A stretch of DNA of 64,000 bases from Humulus lupulus (taxonomy: Eukaryota > Streptophyta > Magnoliopsida > Rosales > Cannabaceae). The notes under the pieces are model-generated. The model did no database searches and had not been told where the DNA came from. It saw only the letters and a list, made by a program, of their open reading frames with translations. This document shows positions 45,294-56,626 of this stretch, piece by piece (position 1 is the first letter of the stretch; each line of letters begins with the position of its first letter). Made by a program: the position numbers and the translations under genes. The stretch spans positions 44,263,578 to 44,327,577 of the forward strand of contig NC_084793.1 in NCBI RefSeq assembly GCF_963169125.1. Reading direction: 5' to 3'.

Positions 45294-47530
45294 TGTAACG
45301 TCCCAAATTACCTAATAAGGCTTAGGGCCTTGATTAGGGGGCCAGGATGACAAATTATGGAAATTATGTGATTATGTGATATGTATATGTGTGTATCATT
45401 ATATGATTATGTGAGTTATATTATAATATGACTTGATATGCATGTTTAGATGTATTAAATATGCATGCGGGCTCGTTTCTGATTAAAAGGGCAATTTTCG
45501 TAATTTGGCCAGTTATGGGTATATTTGGCATATATGTGATATATGTGTGGGACCACATCATTATGTGGAAATATTTGGGTTATTCGGCACGAGGCGATCC
45601 TAGGGAACAAGCAAGTGGGAAAGTCACAACGGGACCAATACTTGACTAGGGGAGAGTCAAGGGGTATTTTTGGGTATTTAGTACATTACAGGGATATTGG
45701 GTAATGGGAATGAATATTTGATGATATATTTGGAGTTAGTGAGATAAGGAGGGAATTCTAGGGATTTTGACTATTGTGCCGCTGGGGATGTTTTTAGGTA
45801 CCCCGAGCTTTGGGATTTGCTTAAGGTTACTTAAGCTAGAAGTAACCTGACAGAAACAAATAAAAAGAACGTTCAGTTTTCTCTCTCTCTCCCGTTCTCT
45901 TGTTGGCATTCGATAGCATTTTCGAAGGAAACTCGAGTTTTAGGGCTCAGATTCAAGCAAGGTTAGAGTCATAATGATTCTAGGGAAGATTAGAAACTTA
46001 ACCGCCTGAGGAATTTAGCTGGAAAACAACATAATCAGAGGTATTCTATGTTTTAAGTTTTTGAGTTTTGTTTCCTTAAGCTTGGATTGGATTTTATGAT
46101 TTTGATGAGTTTTAATCTTAAGGAAAGTCAGGTTTTGTTACCTGGGATGTACCATTGATTTTTTGGGATTGAATTGTGGGTTTGGGTTGGTTTTGGGTTG
46201 AGTTTTGGAGGATTTGAATCAGAGAAAAGCTGGGTTCACGGGGTCGCACCGCAGCCTTCATGAACCCAGGGGCTTGGACGGTTCTCTGAACCGCTATCGC
46301 GCCGCGGCCTGTGTCCAAAGGATTTTGGCTAGACTTTCTGTTTGTGGAGAGCCGCTTCCCTAAGTGTGGGGGTGTTGCGACCCTAGTTGGGGGCGCCGCG
46401 ACGTTAATAGATGATTTTGGCCAATGAGTTTCTTGAGTGCGGGAACTCAAACCTAAGGGCTCGTGATCGATCCTACTACCCGGTTTAGTAGAATTCGACG
46501 CCTCGGAGGCTACGACTCGGTTTGGAAGCCTATGTTTGCTCGTTATTGATGAGATTTTATACTTGGTTGTGACTAGGTTATCGCTAGGGACTCGAAACCG
46601 GCATCGTGCTCGAGGGTCATTCATTTGTAACTTGTGCTTGGACTAAAGGTAATAAAACTGCACCCAATACGTGATGTATGTGATTACGGTGTGGTTTGAA
46701 GGTTGAATATAGATTTGATCAAAGCTTGGGCCTCTGAGAATGTGCATGATAATGATTATACTTGTGAATTATTGATTAAGCATGCTAAATGCTCTGTATC
46801 TGGATATTTATTATATGATGAATGTCTGTTATCATTATATAATTGAGAAAAGCATTGACTTATTAGTCAAGGTCTACAATAGTGTTGAGCGCTGGTCGAA
46901 AAGCATTGACTTATGATTCAAAGAAGAAAATAGGGCGCTGAGCGCTAGTCGTTTTGGTTAGGCTTACCAGGAGCGCATCATACGCTTGTCCGACCTATCG
47001 GTCGTGGAAAACTCAGTGCTAGGTATGCTGGGCCAGCTCTAAGGTTGGTTATATAGAGGATAGGGCAATGGGCCCTAAGGTGACTTATTAGTCCCATATC
47101 CTAGGGCTAGGCCTCAACATTGACTTATGAGTTAAGGATGACCTTAGCACACTGAGTGCTGGTCGAAAAGCATTGACTTATGAGTCAACGACGACCTTAG
47201 CACGCTTAGTGCTGGTTGAAAAGCATTGTACATATGCGGCTGCTCGACCACCATGGTCGACGGTTTAAAGAGGAACTAGGGTCAAACCCTATTTTGCTGC
47301 TTAGGTCAGCAAGTTGTAACTTTTTCATTATAATTAACTTTTTTAAATGTATTTTGGGATCCCATGTATGGAGTAAATGTTTTAGTGAAACGATTGTACC
47401 TTTGACCAAAATTTTTAACCCTAACCGTTAATCATGCTTAGTTACACGGTTATGGCCAAATGACTTGTTTAGCGAGTTCAACACTATTTAAAATACATAG
47501 TGTACGGTCCCTGAGTAGTAGGGCTCTACA
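45294..47530 (+). repeat. 5' LTR of C
   Basis: The LTR starts TGTAACGTCCC and ends GTAGGGCTCTACA, 2237 bp. It lacks about 0.5 kb present in the 3' LTR; the joint is at about 47228, between GAAAAGCATTG and TACATATGCGG. Confidence 0.9.
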
Positions 47531-47533
47531 ACT

Positions 47534-47545
47534 TGGTATCAGAGT
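47534..47545 (+). other. primer binding site of C (initiator tRNA-Met type)
   Basis: TGGTATCAGAGT differs by one base from the 12-base complement of initiator tRNA-Met and lies three bases after the LTR. Confidence 0.85.
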
Positions 47546-47580
47546 GTGCCAAGGTTAATGGTTCCTGAAGACAAGTTGGG

Positions 47581-49942
47581 TGTAACGCCATGGATAACCA
47601 AGACCATTACAGTGTGTGTTTAAAATAGTGCTTAACCTGCTAAGCAAGTCGTTTGAACTTAAATGTGTAATTAAAAACTAAGTCAAGGTCAAAAAATAAA
47701 AGATTTGGTCAACAAAATGATTATTTTTCATTAAAATATTAAGTTTGTACACAGGATCCCAAAAATTAGTTTACAGACTTGTAAAAGATAAACAGATACA
47801 ATTTAGCCATCCTAAGCGGCAAACACAGGGTTTAACCCTAGTTCCTCCCAAGTTATCTCGATTGTGGCAGTTAAGCAGGCTGCATATGTACACACCGTCC
47901 CTGAAGCTCTCCAACTCATGGCTGATCCAACTATCAATTCCATTACCTACACCACGTAGCACCTGTGAGCCAAGGCCCAGCAAGAAAACTTAAAAACAAC
48001 AAACGTATATAACACAAGAGCGATTAATAAACTTCAAACCAATTAATTCAATTAATCAATAGAATACAAGTATCAAGCTAGGCAACGATTAACATGTACT
48101 TTCACGTATAACTCAAACTATAATACTAAGACTTAGGTGTCGGTGCCCTTAGGCCGAGCCCTCTGTTTATTTAGCTGGCCCCGGTTCGCTTAAGACGAGT
48201 CCTTTGATTATTTAGCTGACCCTGGCTCACTTAGGCCAAGTCCACTGATTATTTAGCTAACCCCGTCTCACTTAGGACAAGTCCACTGATTATTTAGCTA
48301 ACCCCGGCTCACTTAGGTCAAGCTGCGTCCAATACGCTTATCATTAGCCCCGACAATCTTAAGTCATCCTTTCATATCCCACATAACAGATATATAACTC
48401 ACAAAACACATATATTCAATTACAGGGAATCTCAGTCCCAATGACAACCACATGGGTGCAGTTTTCTTACCTCGGATCCCGAGCAGCAAGCGTATGATGG
48501 CCCCGAGCACATTCCTTAATTCCTGAGCCCTTGCGGTAAAACCTAGTCGCAATGCAATAATGGATAACCATAAGATTATAAATCATTTAAAAGCTTTGGA
48601 ATCAAATACTAGCCTCTGGGACCTCGATTTCTACTAAATCGGGTAGTAGAAATCGTCCCAAGCACTTTGGTTTGAATCCCCGAGCCTAAAAACTATGGCT
48701 TCCCTCCATTTCCATTTAGGGCCGCAACTTTCCCTTAAGGGTCGCGACCCGCCCCTTAGGCAGAGGCCAGGCCCTCCCTGCTGGAGGACACAGGCCGCGA
48801 CTTGCACCCCCCTGGGTCGCGGCGCGCCTGGCGAAACAGAGGCATCCCAGCCTCTTTAAGCACGCGGGGCGTGGCGCCTGAAGAACAGGGCTGCAGCTCG
48901 AGGCCTCATACCCAGAAAAACCACCCTTTTCCAGCATTTTTTTCCTAGCCAAACTCATAATTCCTCACCCAATTCAATCATTATTCCCAAAATTAACGCA
49001 AAATTCATACCACAGTATCATAATCAAACTAAATATCCCAAAGCTTACTCCACCAACTCATTAAAACACAAAATTAAACCTTAATTCTGAACCTAAGCAG
49101 CACCCATAAGTTACAGCAGAAATTCAACAAGATTAATATAGAATCCTTACCTCAAACAAGGAGTTCAACCCCCAACTACCTCAGACTTGACCCTAGCTTG
49201 TTTTCCCCCTGTTCTCAGCCTTCAATCCTTGTCTCCTATGCTAGTTTCCCAAAAGTTCCTCCAAACTTTCAAACCTTATCTTGATGGAGAAAGAGAATGT
49301 GACAGAGAGAGGAAGAGAGATTATTCTGTGAGTTGAGAGAAATCTAGAGAGTTTTGTAATTCCTAGAATCAGCTAGGTGTAATATCCTTAACTTAGAAAA
49401 GACCAAAATTCCCTCAAAAACCCACTTAACCTTTTAATTTCCCTAAGGGTAGAATGGTCTTTTTCCCTAATTCCCGCTACTTCCTCAAGCCATCCTGCAA
49501 ATTCCCAATTAATCCTGACATACCCATTTAATCACCAAATACTTACTCGTTACTCAATAAACCTCTAATATACATTAACTTCCCAAAATACCCCTAGGCT
49601 CACCCTGAGCCGGGTATTAATCCTCGTTGTGACTATTCTACTGAATCGCTCGCTAGGATCACCTCAAGCCATATACTGTAAATATATCCACATAATAATG
49701 TGGTCTCAATCATTTACTCACATATATTAACATTTATGCCCGCATAGGGCCGATATTACAAATATGCCCCAACTATTAAGAATGGGCCCACGTGCATATT
49801 TAATACTCATAAACATGCATATAGTCATACTCACATTATCATATAAATCATGCATGCCACATAGTCACACATATATCCAATTATGCCCCCCCGACACGCT
49901 AATCAAGGCACTAAACCCTATTAGCATTTTTGGGACATTACA
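47581..49942 (-). repeat. solo LTR of the A family in the leader of C
   Basis: On the minus strand it starts TGTAATGTCCCAAAAATGC and ends ATGGCGTTACA. It is 2362 bp and homologous to LTR A. The flanks are TTGGG (47576-47580) and CTGGG (49943-49947), a 5-bp duplication with one change. Without it the leader GGTTCCTGAAGAC...GGGCATGTACACTCG matches 25300-25330. It has a GC-rich part (48715-48900). No internal sequence remains, so it arose by LTR-LTR recombination. Confidence 0.88.
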
Positions 49943-50340
49943 CTGGGCATGTACACTCGTCACTAAAGATTATCTTAACTCATGGTATGGTAACTATTTA
50001 TGTGGTTATGTGTTTAATTGCTTAAATAGGATATAAATGATTTACCTGCATGCCTTATTAGGAAGCATGAGATATTCTTATAGGGCCTGGCCCTTGACTG
50101 TTGATATGATTATGTGCTTGCCTACTCAGTTAATATATGAATGTATTATATGCATGGTAGAGTTGAGAGCATGATATGTTGTTGGCAAGAGCATGGTTTA
50201 TTGTTTGATGCATGAATGTCATGGGCATGTATTTTAGTACCACAGTGGTATGTGAATGTGGTGTTGTGTGATTTTCCTGTGGGGAAGGCTTTGAATGTGT
50301 TCATCATGCTTAATGGGTCAAGTTATTGACTGTAGATGAA
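49943..50340 (+). other. untranslated leader of C
   Basis: This is noncoding leader similar to 25320-25500 and 28000-28260. Nothing else is seen. Confidence 0.6.
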
Positions 50341-51530
50341 CTCAAAGGTTATGTACCCAAGGCATTTAATGGGACTCGGTGGTGTTTATATTGAGGTTAG
50401 GAATTTTAGCCAGGGCCTGAGCCCTCCACCTGCCCCTTAGAATTGGCAGCAGGTGTTTACAGATATGCAATTAAGATTGCAGAGGCAAGAGGAAAAGATC
50501 AGGTGTTTAAAACAGTAGGTTCTGTCAGGGAACACCTCTTCCTTTGCTATGTCAGGAGTGGCACCAGTTTTGGCTCAGCCTAGGGTTGAGAACAGGTGGG
50601 AATTTCTATGTGAGAGATTTTAGGAATATTACCCTCCAGTTTTTTAGGTAGTCCTAGATCCATTCAGAGCTTAACAATGGATGGGCATGATCAGTCCCAT
50701 CCTTGACTTTATGGGTGTGGTAGGTCATGATAGGGCGATATGTCCTACGTATGTGTTACAGGAAGATGCCCAAACTTGGTGGGAGGTGATATCCCAAACA
50801 TGAGATACAGTTGCAATGAATTGGGAGAAATTTAAGCAGTTGTTTAATGAGAGATATTATTGTGACGCAGTAAGACTGTAAAGACAAATGAATTTTTGAA
50901 CCTGGTTTGGGGAAATATGACAGTAATAGAGTATGTTAACAAATTTGATGGGTTGGCCAAGTTTTCTTTTGATATGGTACCCACAGATGTGGCTCGGAAG
51001 GAGATTTATTCGGGGATTGAATTCTGGAATAGCCCAGGGTGAAGAATCACCCCAATACATGAGATTTCTACCTCTGCTCAGGTGGTAGGGAGGGATTTTG
51101 TTGTTGAAAGCACAGTAAATGAGATATGGAGGGAAGTGCCAGAGAGCGCAGAGCTCAGGCAGTGATACCTCCATTTATTGGATCAGGTAGAGGCAGAGGC
51201 CCCAGTGATCAGAAAAGAAAAGTTATCAATGTATTTGGTACCTTTGGATTAAAAATAAGGTTTCAAAGTGCTCAGATGTGCCATCAGAGTGAGGACAAGG
51301 ATTAGAAACTTTACCTGGAATGCACTTAATGCAAGAGGCGCCATCTGGGGGAATGCCGAGCAAAGGCATGTTCCTTATGTGGGATGGTTGGGCACCTCAG
51401 GAGGGATTGCCCAAAGCTGAAGAAGAAAGAATCAAATGAAGTGGATAGCTCAACTCCAGCTCGAGTATTCGCCCTGACACAGTCAGAGTTAAAGGATGAG
51501 GTTGAGGTTGGTCCCTTAGTAGTGGCAGGT
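50341..51530 (+). pseudogene. gag: gag of C (heavily decayed)
   Basis: Similarity to gag of B runs throughout, but in all frames. Recognisable parts are the CCTCCACCTGCCCC segment at 50425, PFRA.QWMGMISPILDFMG-like codons near 50660, and MTVIEYVNKFDGLAKF-like codons near 50920. A zinc knuckle CSLCGMVGHLRRDC (CX2CX4HX4C) at 51370-51411 is intact. Stops occur in every frame. The longest open frame here is on the wrong strand and is a shadow. Confidence 0.75.
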
Positions 51531-54060
51531 TAGCTTCCTACTTCTGATTCTTATATTATGATGATTGGTTTTTGTGCCATGTTGTTCTTTGTTTAGTTGC
51601 ATCTAGTAGACACATAGACTTGGTCTGTGGATTGCGTGGTTATGTTGTGATGAGAATTTGGTACCCTGCCAGTAACTTTTAAGAGATGGATTAGATTATT
51701 GTGGGAAAAGATTCATCAGTCAATGTGATAGAGTTGGTTATGACCGACTTTGACATGATCTTGGATATGGATTGGTTAACCAAGTATGGGGCAATGATAG
51801 GCTGCAGGAAAAAGATGGTAACCCTGGAGTCTGAGGGTGAGAAACCCTTTGTATTTGTTGGCATTGTGCATGGACCCTGTATACTTATGATATCTGTACT
51901 TAGATCTAGAGATCTATTGCGGGAGGGATACATAGGATTCTTAGCTAGTGTGGTGGATATCACTCAGGTCGTGCCAGTGGGACCAGAACAAACTATATTA
52001 GTATGTGAGTTTCTGGATGTGTTTCCAGAGGATCTGTCAGGGTTACCTTTACACCAAGAGGTAGATTTGTGATTATGTTGGTCCCAGGGACAGAACTAGT
52101 GTATAGGGAAACGTATTGAACGACTCCAGCAAAGGTGAAGGAACTAAAGGTTCAGTTATTGAGTAAGACAGTATTCTCTAAGGTAGATCTTCAATCTGGT
52201 TATCACCAGCTGAGGATCGAAGAGAAGGGTTATGTAGAAGACTACCTTTTGTATAATGTATGGGCGTTAGGAGTGCTTAGTCATGTCTCTTGGTTTGACT
52301 AATGCCCTAGTTGTTTTTATGGATTAGATTAACAAGCTGTTCAAAGATTATCTAGATTGATTTATGATCGTCTTAATTGACTATATTCTAGTATACTCTC
52401 AGTTAGAGATTGACCAAGGCCAAGGAACGTCTCGAAGATCAGGAGTTTCCTTGGATTGGCAAGGTACCTCATGTGTTTTGTGGAAGAGTTCTCAAGGATT
52501 GTGAACTCATTGACAAAACGGACACGCAAAATTAGAATTTTTCATGGTCAAATAAGTGTGAGAACAACTTCCAGGAACTGAAAAGGTGATTGCTTATGCA
52601 TCACGTCCATTGAAGGATATGACCAGAGTTGGAATAGAGTTACTGGTGGGGCAGTTGTCCAACATTATGCTTTAGTTTACTCTTTTAGAGAGGATCAAGG
52701 AAAAACGGTTGAGTGACCCACAAATGGGAAAGATTAGAGGGGATGTCTTAGCTGGATTAGCTAAGGACTATATAGTGTCAGGTATGGATTTATTGATGTA
52801 TAAGGATTGGATGGGTATTCTGATGGACACTGGGATCAGATGGAAGATTCTGGACGAATCTCTTACTGCCCATTATTCTCTACATACAGGCACCATGAAG
52901 ATGTACCAAGATTTGGAAGCTATCTTGGTGTCCTGGGATGGAGAGGGACGTAACTGAGTACTTGGCAAAGTGCCTGACCTGGTAGCTAGTCAAGGCAGAA
53001 TATCAAAAACCAATAAGGCTATTACAGCCTTTGGGGTATTCCATAGTGGAAGTAAGAGGACATCACGATGGATTTCGTGGTGGGATTGCCCAGGATATTG
53101 GGCCAGTATGATTCAGTCTGGGTCATTATGGACTGGTATACAAAGTCAACTCTCTTTTCACCAGTGAGAATAAAAAATATAGTTGACCAGTATGCAGATT
53201 TCTAAGTGTGAGAGATAGTACGCCTTCGTGGGACTTCGAGGTCTATCCTGTCGGATAGGGACCCTGTCTTTACTTCCAAGTTTTGGGGAAGGTTATAGAA
53301 GGCAATGAGTATACAGCTGAAATTTGGCACAACTTATTATCCTCAGACTGATGGTAAATCAGAGAGGATTATCTAGATATTGGAGAACACAGTGAGAGTA
53401 TGTACATTGGACTTTGAAGGGTCCTGGAATGAATATTCTCCTCTAATAGAGTTTTCCTATAATGATAGCTACCAGTTAATTATTGGTGTGGTCCCTTATG
53501 AGATGTTGTATGGTAGGAAGTATAGATCTCTCATTCATTGGGATGAGATGGGTGAGAAAATATTTGGATCCTGAGGTAGTTCAGAGGACCACTGAGGCTA
53601 TGGAAAAGATTAGAGCTCGGATGCTCGCTTATCAGAATAGACAGAAAAGTTATGTTGATCTAAAATTCAGGAACGTGGAGTTCCAAGTAGAAGACTATGT
53701 CTTCCATAGAGTCTCACCAGGGAAAGGGGTGAGGAGATAAGGGCAAGTTGAGCCCTGGATTTGTAGGTTGAGATCTTGGAGAGGATCGGTTAGGTGGCCT
53801 ATAGATTGGCCTTACCGTTGGCACTATCGGTCGTACACAATGTATTTCATATTTCCATGTTGTAGAAACATGTATTAGATGAGACTCATGGGTTAAGTTA
53901 TGAGGATCTAGAACTGGAGGCAGAGTTATCCTATGTAGAGCAGCTAGTTCAGAGTTTAGACAGGAAGGACAAGGTCCTGAGGAACAAAACCATTTACTTA
54001 AGGTATTATAGAGGAACAACAAGGTCGAGGAAGAAACCTAAGAGCTAGAGCTAGATATGC
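51531..54060 (+). pseudogene. pol: pol of C (decayed, with RT deletion)
   Basis: The protease active site is unrecognisable. The frame at 51701-52072 carries TDFDMILDMDWLTKYGAMIG and CEFLDVFPEDLSGLP, the protease-RT linker. Most of the RT fingers are then missing: the sequence passes from KELKVQLLSKTVFSKVDLQS to GYHQLRIEEKGY. The YxDD site is changed to LIDYILVYS. Integrase remnants follow: YYPQTDGKSERII at 53335, then a good stretch FEGSWNEYSPLIEFSYNDSY and VVPYEMLYGRKYRSLIHWDE at 53410-53560. The tail at about 54005-54080 reads EELDMRDLSHAV-like chromodomain end. It is not functional. Confidence 0.8.
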
Positions 54061-54124
54061 GGGATCTATCCCATGCTGTTTAGGTAAAATTTCGAGGACG
54101 AAATTCCTGTAAGGAGGGGATAGT

Positions 54125-54650
54125 TGTAACGTCCCAAATTACCTAATAAGGCTTAGGGCCTTGATTAGCGGGCCATGATGGAAAATTACAGAAATTATGT
54201 GATTATGTGATATATATGTGTATCATTATATGATAATGTGAGTTATATTATAATATGACTTGATATGCATGTTTAGGTGTATTAAATAGGCATGTGGTCC
54301 CGTTTCTGATTAAAAGGACAATTTTCGTAATTTGGCCCGTTATGGGTATATTTGGCATATATGTGTGGGACCACATCATTATGTGGAAATATTTGGGTTA
54401 TTTGGCACGAGGCGATCCTAGGGAACAAGCAAGTGGGAAAGTCACAACGGGACCAATACTTGACTAGGGGAGAGCCAAGGGGTATTTTGGGTATTTAGTA
54501 CATTACCGAGATATTGGGTAATGGGAATAAATATTTGATGATATATTTGGAGTTAGTGAGATAAGGAGGGAATTCGGATGATTTTGACTATTTTGCCTCC
54601 GGGGATGTTTTTAGGTACCCCGAGCTTTGGGATTTGCTTAAGGTTACTTA
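54125..54650 (+). repeat. 3' LTR of C, left part
   Basis: This part starts TGTAACGTCCC after the polypurine tract. It is interrupted at GGTTACTTA by the copia solo LTR. Confidence 0.9.
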
Positions 54651-56621
54651 TGTTGGGAATTGTGCCCTGAAAGCATATGTAGTAGACATTGTTTTAAGAA
54701 ATAAATAAATAAATTGAAATTTTTATGCATATATTTTATGGACTATATTATTCTGTGATAATATTAAGTAAATATCAGAAAAATTCCTAAGTTCATATAT
54801 GTGATCTCAAACACGTATTGGTGCGGGAGGATTGTGTTTGAGATAAATAAACTTGAGTAATTTGCAGTAAAATAAAGTTATGGAATCTTTAGATTGATTA
54901 CTGCAAGTACGGTCCACTAGTATTATGAATACACGTGATCTAGATCCGGATCACTAGTGTAGTAGGACACTTTAGTGGAGGTACTTTATATATTAGATAC
55001 TATATAGAACTGGACCAGATATGTTTATTAATACTTAGTTAAATACTGTTTCGAAGTATTAATTAATATATCAACTGATGATCATATACGAATAGATCTT
55101 AATCCTGAAGTTACTATGAACTCCTATTTATGTTATATGAGTTCTTTGATTTACTGGTTAGGGTCTGTCAGAATGATCAGGCTAGAAACTTTTGTTTTGG
55201 GAACTCATTAATGTAAATGGTTGGGGACATAGTATACAGATATGGAATCTATACCTTCTCGTAAGAGATTGAATAATGGTTCTCTTAAGGGTTGGCTTTC
55301 GGGACTGAAAGGTTATTGAGCTCAAATACATAATTTAGTTATGAATTAACCTTCACTAGTAAAGTCAATGGTACTTAAGAAAACAAGATATAATTAAAAA
55401 GGGTAAAACAGTAATTTTATTCCTGGTTAATTATGAACCATTATTAGAGGGTTAAGTTGAAAGACTTATTTAAGAAGAAATTTGTTCTTCGGGCCAAATA
55501 TGCAATTATGTGATAATAGTGATTAATTAATTAATTACAAATTAATTTTAATTAATTATTTTGTAATTTTCCAAATTATATTAAATAGTTAAATTAATTT
55601 TTGAAATTATATTAAATAATTAATTCATTATAATTTTCAAAATTATAATAAATTAAATATTTAATTTCGAATTTTATATTGGTTTTAATTAATTGGTAGA
55701 ATTAATTAAATATCTTTATTTGAGTGGGAGATAATAATCTGATAAGTTCAAATTAGATTTGAATTTAAAAGATTGATATTTATTCAAATAATTAATTATA
55801 TTTGATAATTAGTTAAAAAAGATATTTAATTCAAATTTGAATTAATTATCAAGTTGTTAGATTTTTAACTTGATAAGGTAGTTTGAATAAATAATTAAAT
55901 AAAAATAGAAAAAACAAATATCCCTAAAATATAGGGTGGCACACGACCACACACAGTCCATGGCGTGCTGCACAATTTTTAGGGATATATTTTTCAATTT
56001 TATTTATTTAATTAATTAATTAATGAAAAATTCAAAAGTTAGTTTTTGGATATTTTCATTAATAAGATAATTAATTAATTAAAAGATAACTTGTAAGTTG
56101 GTTACATATTTATTTTTTAAATTTGAATATTTTCTTTTTAAGTAAGACTTATCAGAAAATAATCAGAATAATCAGAGAATACTCAAGATACTCAAGAATT
56201 CGCTCTGTGAAAAAGAACGATACTTTTCTATCTCTCTCTGAAAAAGATACAGAACCAATTTCAGGTCTTATTCTCTTGATCTCATGTGTTGAGTACATCA
56301 AGCAGAATCACAAATTAACTATCATTTATTCTCTAAGTGCCCACACACTTCTTGAGGTGTAGCAAATGCTGTGGAAGATCTTGGTGTGAGTACCTGGGAG
56401 CAGCTTGGATAGGAAGTTTGTTCAAATTACGAAAAGATAGCAATGACACTTGATAGATATCAAGAGATATGTTTTCTATTATTTTCTTGCTTATGATTAA
56501 TGTATGTATATTAATGGATCCACATATTTAAAGGTAGTTTAAATATGTTACAAAAATTTTGTTGTACACTGGGCCAAACCCACCACCTTTCTGCTGCGCA
56601 TTAGGAAACTTGTTCCTAACA
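54651..56621 (+). repeat. copia-type solo LTR in the 3' LTR of C
   Basis: It is 1971 bp, starting TGTTGGGAATTGTGCCC and ending CTTGTTCCTAACA. The target duplication ACTTA is exact (54646-54650 and 56622-56626). The same site in the 5' LTR of C (about 45838) is uninterrupted. It is related to fragment K. No internal domain remains. Its 55480-56110 part is very AT-rich, with ATTAATTAATTA-type runs. Confidence 0.95.
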
Positions 56622-56626
56622 ACTTA

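Noticed and set aside
46118..46624. 168-residue minus-strand frame in LTR C
   Set aside because: It lies entirely inside an LTR. The matching part of the 3' LTR does not keep the frame.
51691..51963. 90-residue minus-strand frame over pol of C
   Set aside because: The plus-strand frame at the same place carries recognisable protease-RT linker motifs, so the minus frame is a shadow.
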